This document shows positions 24,530 to 35,425 of a stretch of 64,000 bases of DNA, one piece after another (positions within the stretch are counted from its first letter, which is position 1; each line of letters opens with the position of its first letter). The notes beneath the pieces were generated by a model. That model worked only from the letters and a program-made list of their open reading frames with translations, did not search any database and had not been told where the DNA came from. Source of the stretch: Liolophura sinensis (taxonomy: Eukaryota; Mollusca; Polyplacophora; Chitonida; Chitonidae); NCBI RefSeq assembly GCF_032854445.1, contig NC_088304.1, positions 20,783,704 through 20,847,703 of the forward strand, given 5' to 3'. Position numbers and translations under genes: made by a program.

Positions 24530-25050
24530 TAATAACATTTATTGCCGCAGGTGTCAAGCATCGGTGCCGAAAGCACCACACACCATACATTCGCACCATT
24601 AAATTACACATACACGGTGCTTGAGCTGTCAGTTCAAACCTACGCTGTAATAACTTAATGCAACTTTACAGCCTGAAGCACTCTATATTGTTACAGCAAA
24701 TCATGTTGTAAATATTTTACACCATTTTCCAATGTAATTCTGCACCTATGTGGTGTAATTTTACTCTAGTGGATGTGTATTTACAGCATTGTCTCTAAAA
24801 CTTTAGCGGTTTGACCACATTGCACTTTGTTGTAAATGCACACTGGTTTTCTTGGTAGATATGTAGATTTTCTTAATTTACAACTGAGTTAACTGATTAT
24901 TTACAATGGTATATGTGAAAATATAATATTATTTTGGGTGTAACTATTAAACAGCACATCTTGTAAATCTGCAGCGAAAAGAACGGGTCACAAAGTTGCA
25001 AGCACATTTCACTGTAAAATTACAGTGTAATTTGTTACAGTGTACAGCTG
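24530..25050. other. Gene A intron segment with TTACAG/CTGTAA-rich sequence
   Basis: Many short TTGTAAAT and TTACAGC motifs, ending in a local palindrome at about 25011-25046 (ACTGTAAAATTACAGT and a second half-copy). It may be the end of a DNA transposon; no coding content. Confidence 0.4.
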
Positions 25051-25204
25051 GTGAAAACAAGCTGCGACTGTCAGTTGGTAGGTTAATTTTTTCAAATTCC
25101 ATCTTTGCCATACTGATGGGCATGAGTGCAAGACGACATGAATTTTTTGTATCGGATTTTGCAGATTTGCGCTATTTTTGTGTTGTCTCATTTCGATACT
25201 AACA

Positions 25205-25350
25205 GAGATACACCATATCAAGAATAAGTCATCGATCTTAGGTACGTGCCCCAACGGGAGCGACAAAAGCTGGGCTCGAACAAGCGACCTCATTATCCAA
25301 AGGCCTGGGAGTTGCGAATAGTGATCTAGTAAGACCTCTCGTATTAGCAC
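25205..25350 (-). mobile_element. Possible tRNA-like SINE head of another family
   Basis: On the minus strand GGTCGCTTGTTCGAGCCC looks like a pol III box B. The rest is not recognised. Confidence 0.35.
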
Positions 25351-25492
25351 GCATGGATTAATAATGTACATATACTACAGGTTTGCAGATTATGCACATC
25401 AAAAATATTGCCATTTTATGCATGTACAGATAAATGAGGAATGAATGTCTGTGTGAAGAACAGGTCAGCGAGAAACTTCATTCTTCACATAC

Positions 25493-25600
25493 CTTCACAT
25501 TTTGGCTCAGTATACCCTGTTCCACATTCACAGTAGTCCGGATCTCGGCACACGTGACCGTGAAGACATTTCCCTGAAGGCTCAATTCCAAAACATGTAG
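25493..25600 (-). CDS. Gene A exon 5: EGF-like domain 3
   Basis: A 108-bp phase 1-1 exon: ATCFGIEPSGKCLHG, later CRDPDYCECGTGY, ending KCEG. Non-calcium EGF type. It corresponds to gene B exon 62015-62119. Confidence 0.88.
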
Positions 25601-25855
25601 CTGCAAATAAAAGGGGAATGAAAGCATGCTAAGCGTGCGCTGAATAACGTGCGAATAAGCGTGGTGTGAGGAAAATCACAACCGAACGTGCAAGCCCAGC
25701 ACCCTGTGCCAGCTATAGTTAGAGTACTGAAACACACTTAACGCAAAATCAAAGAGAGCGCACAACGCGCATTTCTAAAGTAATTGTTACCAACATGTTA
25801 AGGAAAAAGTTACTTCTTGCAAATTAGGCGCTTGTTATCTTTGGACTTTTCTGCT

Positions 25856-26003
25856 TTATTTATTCATCTGATTTTGGTGTTTTTCGCCGTACTCAAGAGT
25901 ATTTCTCTTGCATGACGGCGACCAGCATTTATGATGAGAGGATATCGGTCAGAGCCCGAGGGAAACCCACGACCTTTCACAGATTGCTGAAAAACCATCC
26001 CCC
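25856..26003 (-). mobile_element. SINE, truncated copy
   Basis: Tail TTTATTTATTCATCTGATT, then TTTTCGCCGTACTCAAGAG and body up to CAGATTGCTG. It lies 3' (in transcription) of exon 4. Confidence 0.75.
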
Positions 26004-26045
26004 GTTCGATTGGACAGGAGAGTTGTATTGAAGAATTTTACTTAC

Positions 26046-26168
26046 GAAAGCAGTTACGCTTATCAGAGTGCAAGCCGTAACCTTTTGGACAGACACATGT
26101 GTACGAGCCTTTCGTGTTTGAACATTCGTAGCCACAGCCGTGTCCCTGCTTTCCGCACTCATCTATAT
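26046..26168 (-). CDS. Gene A exon 4: calcium-binding EGF domain 2
   Basis: A 123-bp phase 1-1 exon starting DIDECGKQGHGC and containing NTKGSYTCVCPKGY, the cbEGF signature. It ends CFR, like its gene B counterpart at 63052-63174, which ends CIR. Confidence 0.9.
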
Positions 26169-26539
26169 CTGGCAACATTAACATTTAATACATGGTAATT
26201 TTAATAGTGGCCAATTTGGTACTGGTAGGTCTCATTCAGAAAGTGAATTATGTCACAGTATTATCAAATTTCATACTACTTACATTGCACTTCGCATCTT
26301 TCATGATACGCCATTTTAAGCAAGGTCATTAAAATATCAGCTGTAAAAATAAATTTTACCAGGGAACCAAAACCAGGGTTTGATTCTAAATCATTTCAGG
26401 CTACCCGTGTGCACAAGTAGCCCAATTACTACAAATTTTCTAAACTTAAAGTTTCTAACAGCCTATACGTGTAATAGTTGGGAAGAACTGATCTCGCTGA
26501 ATACTGATCCCATTGCTCGAGGAATGGCATGTATTACAC

Positions 26540-27059
26540 CTAACTAGACAGAATGGGAGGTCATGCTCAAGGTGGTAAATGACGTGTACTGTTCTCATCC
26601 CAAGCATCGAGGGGGGTGGTAACCAGTGACACACGAGCGGGTAAATTTCATGTACTATTCTTACTTAAGTGTGTTGGGGAGTGTTAGCCGGTCACTCACG
26701 AGCAGGTGGGTGACGTGTATTATATGTACCCATAGATTAAGTTGGTTGATGACGTATATTATATATACCTGTACATTGGGGGAACTGGTAACCGGTCACA
26801 CACGAGTAGGTTGATGACGTGTATGATACATACCTGTACATTGAGCAATTGGTAACCGGTCACACACAAGTAGGTTGATGACGTGTATGATACATACCTG
26901 TACATTGAGCAATTGGTAACCGGTCACACACGATCAGGTTGATGACGTGTATTATACATATGCATTCAGTGGGGTCATGCCATAGACCTTGACACATATT
27001 ACACTTACCTTTGCATTCATTTTGGTCACGGCATAAACCGTGACATATATCTTACATAC
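26540..27059 (-). repeat. 5' splice-site-spanning tandem array (about 64-bp unit)
   Basis: Two near-identical 64-65-bp units lie at about 26786-26925, flanked by diverged ones. On the minus strand each has GGTTACC, then ATGTACAG/GTATGTATC. The genuine exon 3 end directly to the right reads GGTTATGAACC, then GTGTAAAG/GTATGTAAG. The array therefore appears to be built from the exon end plus donor. Donor-like GT sites on the minus strand lie near 26768, 26833, 26897, 27008 and 27059 (the real one). Confidence 0.8.
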
Positions 27060-27173
27060 CTTTACACTCTGGAGGTTCATAACCAGTAGCACATGTGCAT
27101 GTATCTGGAGCGATACATTTACCACCGTTCATACATGTGCCCCTCTGCAGGCCTGCTCGGCCGAAACAAATAG
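27060..27173 (-). CDS. Gene A exon 3: EGF-like domain 1
   Basis: A 114-bp phase 1-1 exon beginning AICFGRAGLQRGTCMNGG and ending PPECKG. Six cysteines sit in EGF spacing and the calcium-binding D-x-D/N-E motif is absent. The donor is AAAG/GTATGT. The intron begins with a tandem array derived from this exon end. Confidence 0.88.
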
Positions 27174-27287
27174 CTGTATAACAGAAGGTAATAATATTGA
27201 AAATCAGTTCATATGACATACAGCATACCTTTGAGACGCCCTACCTGAAGCTCATTGAGCATAGTTGCTATAATTTCTTCCTACATT

Positions 27288-27298
27288 TATTTACTTTT

Positions 27299-27329
<31 letters not shown>

Positions 27330-27587
27330 TTTGATTGGTGTTTTACGCCGTACTCAAGAATATTTCAATTATACGACGACGGCCAGCATTATGGTGAGAG
27401 GAAACTGGGTAGAGGCCGGTGGAAACCCACGACCATCCGCAGGTTGCTGCCAGACCTTCCCACGTACGGCCCGAGAGGAAGACAGCATGAGCTGGACTTG
27501 AGCTCACAGCGACCGTATTGGTGAGAGGCTTCTGGGTCATTACGCTGCGCTAGCGCGCTAACAGACTGAGCTACGGAGCCCCCCCAC
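27288..27587 (-). mobile_element. tRNA-derived SINE, full length
   Basis: TTTA-repeat tail, conserved body, and tRNA-like head read on the minus strand with AGCGCGCTAGCGCAGCGTAA. Confidence 0.88.
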
Positions 27588-27684
27588 CCCCTCCCTTCTT
27601 CCTACGTGTATGTTTACTAGGAAACGGGCAAAATGTATTGGTTCAGTGGAAAATCTGACCAATAGACATTGGAAAAATGAAGGT

Positions 27685-28345
27685 ATGCGTCGAAACAGAC
27701 ATCTTTATACCAGCCGTCAACCAGTATGGACGTTTTAGGTCAATTTTTTTTTTTTTTGATTGGTGTTTTACGTCGTACTCAACAATATTTCACTTATACG
27801 ACGGCGGCCAGCATTATGGTGGGCGGAAACCGGGCAGAGCCCGGGGAGAACCCACGACCTTCCGCAGGTTGCTGGCAGACCTTCCCACATACGGCCGGAG
27901 AGGAAGCCAGCATGAGCTGGACTTGAACTCACGTCGACCGCATTGGTGAGAGACTCCTGGGTCATTACGCTGTGCTAGCGCGCTAACCAACTGAGCCACG
28001 GAGGCCCCTCCAAGTCAATAATCGCATGGCTAATTCCCAAACGAAGTATAACACAAACAATGGAAGGACAAAGAAAGTATGTAAAATACGAAAATAGGCC
28101 GCATCCATGCAAAAGGAAGTGGTCAACAGTTAGCAGTGATGTTTGAAAGACGCAAGGTGTATTCTAAGTGAATGATTGAAATCATTATTGAAATCGTAAA
28201 TCATGCTAGTACATAAGTTGTCTATAATTATATAAGTATCTCAGTTGCGCTTTGATTGCAACTGTAGATTTAACGTGGTGATCGATGAATAGACATCCCC
28301 TAGCTCCAGGCTAAGCAGGATTAGACACAATCATGAATTAGAAGG
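27685..28345 (+). repeat. Dispersed repeat family 4, interrupted by a SINE
   Basis: Left part (TCGAAACAGACATCTTTATA to TTTTAGGTCAA) and right part (GTCAATAATCGCATGGC onward) match the continuous copies at 11805 and 53290. Confidence 0.82.
27744..28010 (-). mobile_element. tRNA-derived SINE, full length, nested in repeat family 4
   Basis: Complete element from a poly-T tail to the GAGGCCCC head. It is flanked by the short direct repeat GTCAAT (27739-27744 and 28014-28019). Confidence 0.88.
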
Positions 28346-28694
28346 CATCGGGGGTGCTTTTTGGCATCTTGAAACATAATAGCTTTAGGGGGTGGGAGGG
28401 GGGTCCATAAGATTTTTTCCGCCCATAAACCTGACAGCAATGGTATAATATGTAATCAAAAAAAAATAAATAAATAAAAGTTAGACATCGGTGTAATCTT
28501 GGTCAGTTTAGTCGAGACTACTGGTAGCTACTCTGGCGTTCAGGGTTGTCGATACTTTTGTTGCTTGGTTACATGGACGGGTATCAATTGACTGGCGAGT
28601 TACGGTGGTTTTCGCTTCCAACTGACACTCCCATATACATTTACACGTATATAGCGGAACTATCCAAAAGTTACGCAAAAGAAAACCAATGGAT

Positions 28695-28850
28695 TTATCG
28701 AGCCCCGGAGAAACCCATGATCATCCTCACGTTCCTGGCATACCTTCCTACGTACGACCAGATAGGAAGCCAGCATGAAATGGATTTGAACTGACGACTC
28801 TCATTGGTGAGAGGCCCCGTTGTAACTCAGCTGCGCTAGAAAGACGATCA
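28695..28850 (-). mobile_element. SINE, degenerate head half
   Basis: GAGCCCCGGAGAAACCCATG and GGAAGCCAGCATGAAATGGA match the element; the tail is lost. Confidence 0.65.
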
Positions 28851-28914
28851 CCCGGATACGCTCTTAGTGACTGAAAGGCACACCCTAAAACATTGTCTCT
28901 GTAACTGAAGACTT

Positions 28915-29148
28915 CATACACACGTAAGTCACAGTATATAACTGTAGATTTAATACTTCTGTAAGTCACTGTAAACAACTGTAGATTTAACATTTACCCA
29001 AGTCACTGTAAAAAACTGTAGGTTTAATACTTACGTCAGTCACGGTAAATAATTGTACATTTAATTCTTACATAAGTCACAGAAAGTAACTGTAGATTTA
29101 ATGCTTACATAAGTCACGGTAAATAACTGTAGGTTTAATTGTACTCAC
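28915..29148 (-). repeat. 5' splice-site-spanning tandem array (37-40-bp unit)
   Basis: About six units of the type ACTTACATAAGTCACGGTAA with AACTGTAGATTTAAT. On the minus strand they read TGTGACTTAT/GTAAGCATTA, close to the real exon 2 end TGCGACATAC/GTGAGTACAA. GT sites lie near 28996, 29034, 29071 and 29108; the real donor is at 29148. Confidence 0.8.
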
Positions 29149-29237
29149 GTATGTCGCAGTCTCGTGCACCTCCCGCTGCAGACAGCCATCCTTTACAGCA
29201 TATTTGTTTGTTTGTCAACATGTATGCTGTCACGTAT
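29149..29237 (-). CDS. Gene A exon 2: EMI-like CC-x-GW segment
   Basis: An 89-bp exon, phase 2 in and phase 1 out, encoding YVTAYMLTNKQICCKGW and then a Gly-Ala-rich stretch ending CDI. The CCxGW motif after the signal peptide resembles the end of EMI domains that precede EGF repeats in extracellular proteins. A full EMI domain is longer, so the assignment is tentative. Its donor ACATAC/GTGAGT is followed by an array of near-copies of this exon-intron boundary. Confidence 0.8.
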
Positions 29238-29879
29238 CTGGTACGTAAAAACAGATGTTTTATTATCAAAGGGGGCTACTTTCAAACATGTGCAGTGCAT
29301 GCATGTTTATTTTAGAATGTTGCATGTATTAAACTGACTCACTCGTTACCCAATTTTTTGTTGTTAGTGACGGTTAACACTACAATCTCTATACATTGAA
29401 ATGTTGAACGTCCGCATTATTGCCAAAAATGCAGTCAGAACACTTTTTTCGAAATCATAACTTTAAACACTATAGGCTTGTTTGCGATAAAAAGACTCCA
29501 TAACTTCGAGTAACTTCATAATCATTCAATTGGCATGCTGGACATAAGAGATGAAGCTTTTAGCTTATAGGGTAAACGTGATGTATTTTCACACAAAATA
29601 AAACAATTATTAAACAGAATTTCTTGGAGACATACATGTGTCGACATCGGCAGATTAACAATACCGTGCGTAATGTAAAGACGTCACACCGCCGAGGGAA
29701 ATCACTGGTAGTATCAAAAATGCCAACGTTTATATGCTATTTTAGCAGATTACCTGTATGCTGTACACTTTTTAGCTCCCCATTTCCAACCGCATGTAGT
29801 TTTATACTCCTCTTTACTAGCAAATGACTGCTTTGTAATAGTACAGACATTTTGGCTGTAACATAAATTGGTGATTTAA

Positions 29880-30085
29880 CACTATATAACATAATTAAAG
29901 ACATACAGTGTAGAGAGTGAAACCAGAGCAGCATATGGTCGCACGTAAACGGTGAAATACGGCGTCTTGTCAATTTACCTAACTCAGGGTTTTATTCTAA
30001 CTGTTCATGTAAATGCATAAATAGTAGCAATTTACTCGCCCGCTAGCAGAATGAGGTAAAAAATATGCAATGATGTTATCTACAA
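29880..30085 (+). mobile_element. MITE-like repeat family copy
   Basis: ACATACAGTGTAGAGAGTGA, CGTAAACGGTGAAATACGGC, GTTCATGTAAATGCATAAAT, in the gene A first intron. Confidence 0.78.
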
Positions 30086-30154
30086 TTTTTCAAGTCTCAC
30101 TGGACTAATGTGAAGCCCTAAGAAACTAATATGAAAATGGTTGAGCTATAAGAA

Positions 30155-30300
30155 TATAATTAAACACGTACAGCATAGAGTGTAAAACCGGAACAGTTCA
30201 TTCTAACTCTTCATGTAAATGCATAAATATTGGCAAATTACATGCCCGTCAGGCATTTTAGGTAAAGAAAATGCAGTGATGTTAATTACAATTTATTAGA
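30155..30300 (+). mobile_element. MITE-like repeat family copy, internally deleted
   Basis: ACACGTACAGCATAGAGTGT joins to TCATTCTAACTCTTCATGTA; the middle is missing. Confidence 0.7.
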
Positions 30301-30531
30301 TTTCTCTTGTCTAGATTTACTCAAATTACTATATTTACTAAAATTAATTTCCCTTGTAATAGAAGAGTAACAATTTGCAGTATGAAACAAATACCGCCTT
30401 TGAAAACAGTATAAAACAAAAAATTACATTTACCTAATCTTAAAATTGCACTGTTTATTCTTAATCATTATTTTCCCGGAAAAAGCGCTTTTGCCACCTT
30501 TTTTACATTGTGTTAAGATTGCTAACTTTTG

Positions 30532-30605
30532 TACATAGGACCTGAGAGGAAGCCAACATGAACTGGGCTTACAGTGATCGCATCGGTGAGAGCGTCTTGA
30601 CTTTG
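30532..30605 (-). mobile_element. SINE fragment, head part
   Basis: GAGAGGAAGCCAACATGAAC and ATCGCATCGGTGAGAGCGTC only. Confidence 0.55.
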
Positions 30606-31004
30606 TAAGTTTTGACATTTGTGTTTAAAACAAACCGTATTATGTGGGTTGTTATTAAAATAAAAGAAAAATTACAGCAGAATCATTAAAGAAGACAATT
30701 AAAAATATATCTCTAATTATAATCAATTGTTTTTATGAAATGGAGTCATATGTTTGGATTGTAAAGTGGGTTGTATGAATCATATCTTAATTACGAAAGA
30801 TTCATCCAGTTACAATTGTCTGTGGTCGAATGGTTTCATACTTTTCAATGTTTTCTTTCCCTTTATTATTTCATGGAACTTTTGTCTATCAGTATTACTG
30901 GAGGCATCTTTAAATTGAAAAATGCTCCCACCAGATTGCTGATCGCCGTCGTATAACTGATGTGTTTTCTAGCATACCGTAAATAAATATGCGAATGTGC
31001 TTAC

Positions 31005-31087
31005 CCTCCTTCCCGTTGCCCTTCTACGATCAAAACCCCACAGGCGACCAGCAAGACCGTCACTCTTATCCAAACCACATACGACAT
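31005..31087 (-). CDS. Gene A exon 1: signal peptide
   Basis: The ATG opens MSYVVWIRVTVLLVACGVL followed by IVEGQREGG, a classic signal peptide: Arg near the N terminus, hydrophobic core, small residues before a likely cleavage near VEG/Q. The exon ends in GG with donor GTAAGC, phase 2, which fits the next exon. A good acceptor (tttcttcacag) lies about 30 bases upstream of the ATG, so the 5' UTR probably continues in an upstream exon I did not locate. Confidence 0.85.
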
Positions 31088-31917
31088 AATTTTCCTACCA
31101 GGGAACAACTCTATGCCTGTGAAGAAATATGCACAGAATTTTTTTGTTAAATAATAGGTATAAAATAAGCAAATATTGTTTTTTTTTTCTTTGTAAGAAA
31201 ATAAAATGTGTTTTACTAATTTATCTTACTAGGTACTTTGTTGTTCATTATTTGCTTGCCGGTCCAGGAGGGGTCTATAGGTTTGCTGCTCGTTTGCCAA
31301 TCCATCACAAAACAGTGCTCAAAATACTTTTTATAACGGCCCACGGAATTTATTTAAAACTTGATATATCGTTTCATATGACGAACTACTGACTATGCTA
31401 AGGTTCGGACCTTTTCATCCAATTTGTGCAACTTTCAGCAGGTTCGAGTTACAGATCAGCTTCATGTTTGTTGGATTTTCTTAATTTTCCCCAGAACTGT
31501 AGCCGTGTGTTTCCTCTTTAAAACGTTGGTAGTTGTCCGCAGTATTTACGCAAAACAATTCATTGTTTTGAACCGAGTCTTAGCGCAAGGCTTCATAAAT
31601 ATAAGGTCCAAATCAGGTGCGATTTTTAGGCTTACGTGTACCTCAAAATTATTGCTGTCTCTGCGTCTGACTTTGACAGATTTTGGAATTATTTTGCAGT
31701 ACTTTTTCTTATTCTAAATTGAGGTTTGCCACATGGCTTCAACAAGACAAGTTACATATAGGCTGCTAATAGTGACCCTTTTTTATCAATTCGTCAAACT
31801 TTTAGCCATATGTAGTCTTTTGTGGGCTTTAACTTAACTGTTATTGTGATGGTTCAAACCGGTAGGGAACGTGTATTGCCCAACCAATACTCACAGAAGG
31901 CTTGTTTACTTCAATTT

Positions 31918-32099
31918 TTGTCACCAATGCGATCGCTGTGAGTTTAACTCCAGCTCACGCTGGCTTCCTCACCAATCGTAAAAGGTAAGGTTTGGCAGCA
32001 ACCTGCGGATGATGGCTGTGCTCGGTTTCCACCCACCATAATGCTGGTCGCCGTCGTATGAGTGAAATATTCTTGAGTGCGCCAATAAATCAATAAAAT
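31918..32099 (+). mobile_element. SINE copy, head partly lost
   Basis: CACCAATGCGATCGCTGTGA through AGTGAAATATTCTTGAGTG and an AATAAATCAATAAAA tail. Confidence 0.78.
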
Positions 32100-32599
32100 T
32101 AGAAACTCATTTATTTTTGTGTGCCGTAGAGTGATTGTACTTAGGCGGTAAAAACTAACGTTTCTAACGAAACCCATCACTTTAGCAAACGTACAAGAAT
32201 TCATTTGAGCTTCTGCTGATTTAGCTGAAGCTTTAAGTTAGCAGATTTGACAGGCACCTGGTAAAAGGCAGTAGTTTCCTAAGATTCCTCCAACAGCCAG
32301 ATTTACCATACTATTTGTTTCTGTTATATTTGTCATTAGTGAAGAGAGTATCACTAAATTCCAGTCCTCATGCGTCTCACCAGCAAAATGAACTCGCCTT
32401 AAGCCCAATGCCATTTTGTCCACAGAATTTCTGACAAATCTGTACCTAGCTTTGTCTGCTTGTAAAGTTGCCACATGTAAAAGACAGGCAAAAACAGAAA
32501 AAAAAACTCCCTTCAAGAAAGTAAATATTTTTTAGTGCTCACATAAAATTCCAATGAAAGAAATAAACTATCATTTTATTACTGTTATTGGATTAGAGA

Positions 32600-32802
32600 A
32601 TTACGCCTTAATCGAGAATATTTCACTTATACGACGGAGGCCAGCATTATGGTGGGTGAAAACCGGGAAGAGCCCGATGAAAACGCAGATTTCTGACAGA
32701 CCTTCCCACGTACAAACGGAGGGGAAGACAGCATGAGCTAGACTTGAACTCGCAGCGATCGCATTTGTGAGAGGCTTTCGGGTCAGTGTGTTGCGCTCGA
32801 GC
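32600..32802 (-). mobile_element. SINE copy, diverged
   Basis: AATATTTCACTTATACGACG through GACTTGAACTCGCAGCGATC; internal deletion near GATGAAAACGCAG. Confidence 0.78.
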
Positions 32803-35152
32803 CCTATTAATCAATAAGCAATGGATACATAAATAAGTAATGAAATATCGAAATAAAAATAAATAAATAAATAAATAAATAATGACATACTGATATTAAA
32901 AAAATAAGTGTACACACCTCAACATTATTTCTCGTTACAATACAATCAGATACAACATACAAAGGAAAGCCAACACATTTACCTTCAATCAAAGCAATCC
33001 AGTTGCCATGCCAGTTGCCCAGTGCCACAGTCGGGATGAATTAGTGTTAGGGAAGGGTTAAATCTGCTCCAATTGTAAAGTTAAGGACAGTAGTTGCTAG
33101 AAGCACAGCAACTGACGGCTGAATACAACACTCTGGGGAATTTGTTCGCCGTGTTATAAAGGAGAGGCGTATTGAAAACAACATACACTTTTGGGGGAAA
33201 AAATAAGTATATTTTACGGGGGCTTCAATTTTTATTAGCCTAGCTTTGTGAGAGTCATGAATCTTGGAGTTGGTCCTTATGCTATTGAAGACATCAGTCT
33301 ATGTATGGCACATTGCCAACGCCTAATAGCTGCTCACAAAAAAGCGGTCAGATGACCAGAGACGGGACGCAGAAGTGTAATTAATAATTTAACCCAGAAG
33401 TACCTTTCTTCGAATTTTAAAATACGTCAAAGGCAGACACAAAGATCGTGTCTAAATAATCCAAGCGTGGCGTCTGTAAATTATTATATTGCTGAGCTAA
33501 ATGCTCAATAAAACATTTTTGTAGACAAGTTAAAATCTATAGGTTCAACGTTTATGAAAGGTACAGTTCAACTTACTGAATTATCAAGTAAGGTCAGCAT
33601 TCTCTAGGTTAATCTTAAGTAAACAAAAAGCATACATTTATGTCATGTAATATAATATAACTGACGGAGAGATACACTAGGGCAGCGAGAATAGTGGCAG
33701 TTAAGAAATGGTCGCAGTTATAACCTGTGAAAACACACATGGATTAAAGAGAAGCAAATTGGCCACCCCAAGGAATCGGGCTTAATCAGACTTAGCTTTA
33801 TGCAGTCACATAAAGTGCAGTTTACACGCCGTCATTCGTCAAAAATTACTTAAAGCCCATATCAAATCATCTATTAAAAACAATTAAGCTTGCCAAAAAA
33901 AAAGGAATCGTGGTTTTAAATCAACAAACACGAACACAACAATTTTTCAACACACAACGCATGAAAGGGGCATTCCTTATGGGATAGGAAATTAGGGAAT
34001 ATAGATTTTGTAAATTCCATTGATCGAAATGCAGATGGAGCTTAGATGACAATACGTGATCAACGATGCGTGTATTTCCGTGTTAATACACTGTCTAAAG
34101 CGCGTTGAATATGGAGTATATATCTGTGTCTATTTATCTTGGTAGCAAATGGCGTTAAAGAAAACCCGTAATATTATGTAAAGAACCAATGTGTGTAATG
34201 ATTTCATTAAAAACGTATAGCATATGAAGTAAAACCACAGGAGCCATGGCAGTGTGGTAGCTGGCAAATGAGACACTCCATGTTAAGAGTTTTTAATTGT
34301 CTCAACAATATACATTGCATACACATTTAATGGTAATTATTTACATAAATACAACTAGAAAAGTGCCCCCCCCCCCCACACCCCCCACCCCCCGAAAAAC
34401 AACAACAACAACATCAGAGCCATATTTAGTTGTTTATTTATGGATTTGATTGGTGTTTACCACTGTATATAACTTACTTCACACAAAGTGAAAGTGAAAG
34501 TGAAAGATGTAAATATCACAAGATATTATTTATGAATTTATCTGATTAACGTTTGCTACCACATACATGTATAATTCACTTTTCATTTTAAAAAAAAAAA
34601 ATGGGTTGGGTTAAATAGGCCGGGGAAACCGTATACTGTCCGGCGGATAAACCACTTGACTGCACCGGTGAATTTCACTGAGCACTTCATGATTCCTCCA
34701 CCTCATCAACCTGATCAACATACAAGAAAAACCTCGACTCGCCCTGCCACAAGAAGACAAAATATGTGTAAACACACCTCATGACTCCTCGTCGCCCAAT
34801 AGCTGAAAGACTCCAAAGTGCGACGTTAAACCACAAACATACATACATGCGTAAACACCCCCACCCCCAACCTTTTTAGTGGGTGAGCACTTAATAAATA
34901 CTGTATACATTTTTTTAGCTGACAGGTGCTGCTTGAAGTAAAGATCCGACTTGTCAGATATAAAGCAGGCTTCTTTATTATCGTTCCGTAATAAATTCGG
35001 ATTAAAGAGTTACACACAAGTGCCTAAGTAGGTGTCAGGTATGATACCTTTTGATCTGTGTAAAGACGTATTTTAACAACGCGATATGCCTAATAAGTGC
35101 AATTATTTGTTATTGGTTAGATTAGCTCTGGTAAGTGCGAACATAAGTGACA

Positions 35153-35425
35153 TATTTATTTATTTATTTGATTGGTGTTTTACGCCGTACTCAAGAATAT
35201 TTCACTTATACGACGGCGGTCAGCATTATGGTGGGTGGAAACCGGGCAGAGCACGGGGGAAACCCACGACCATCCGCAGGTTGCTGACAGACCTTCCCAC
35301 TTACGGTCTGAGAGGAAGCCAGCAAGAGCTGGACTTGAACTCACAGCGACCGCATTGGTGAGAGGCTCCTGGGCTGGGTCATTACGCTGGCTTAGCGCGC
35401 TAACCGACCGAGCCACGGAGGCCCC
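35153..35425 (-). mobile_element. tRNA-derived SINE, full length
   Basis: TTTATTTATTTATTTGATTG tail, conserved body, and a tRNA-like head ending at CCACGGAGGCCCC. Confidence 0.88.

Larger units (their letters stand above)
1200..31087 (-). other. Gene A: giant EGF / Ig / FN3 type I membrane protein, complete coding model (21 exons)
   Basis: My exon model runs 31087-31005, 29237-29149, 27173-27060, 26168-26046, 25600-25493, 24181-24062, 23499-23395, 22855-22736, 22370-22248, 21433-21326, 21137-21018, 20627-20508, 19507-19385, 18409-18287, 17671-16435, 15699-15576, 10606-10456, 8888-5166, 3100-2984, 2051-1839 and 1465-1200. The lengths add up to 7410 nt, a multiple of three, with matching phases at every junction and one terminal stop, giving 2469 residues. 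Approximate order: signal peptide and EMI-like segment 1-57, EGF-like domains 58-565, unrecognised module to 1030, large exon 1031-2271, FN3 2271-2381, TM helix about 2392-2415, then roughly 54 cytoplasmic residues. It is likely a cell-surface protein, cleaved at a furin-type site. The whole architecture matches no family I can name; adhesion or receptor function is only inference from the domains. Confidence 0.88.

Noticed and set aside
27255-27949. Several overlapping open frames with similar proteins, recurring at 9042, 13164, 35086, 55733 and 62257
   Set aside because: They are translations of the SINE in different frames, not genes.
32238-32516. 92-residue open frame on the minus strand that looks like a secreted peptide with a signal sequence
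   Set aside because: The first codon is TTG, not ATG, no in-frame ATG precedes the hydrophobic part, and no splice acceptor supports it as an internal exon.
32807-33028. Minus-strand frame with an AAG/GTAAAT donor upstream of gene A
   Set aside because: It begins with GTG; it might be part of a 5' UTR exon but nothing in sequence shows that.
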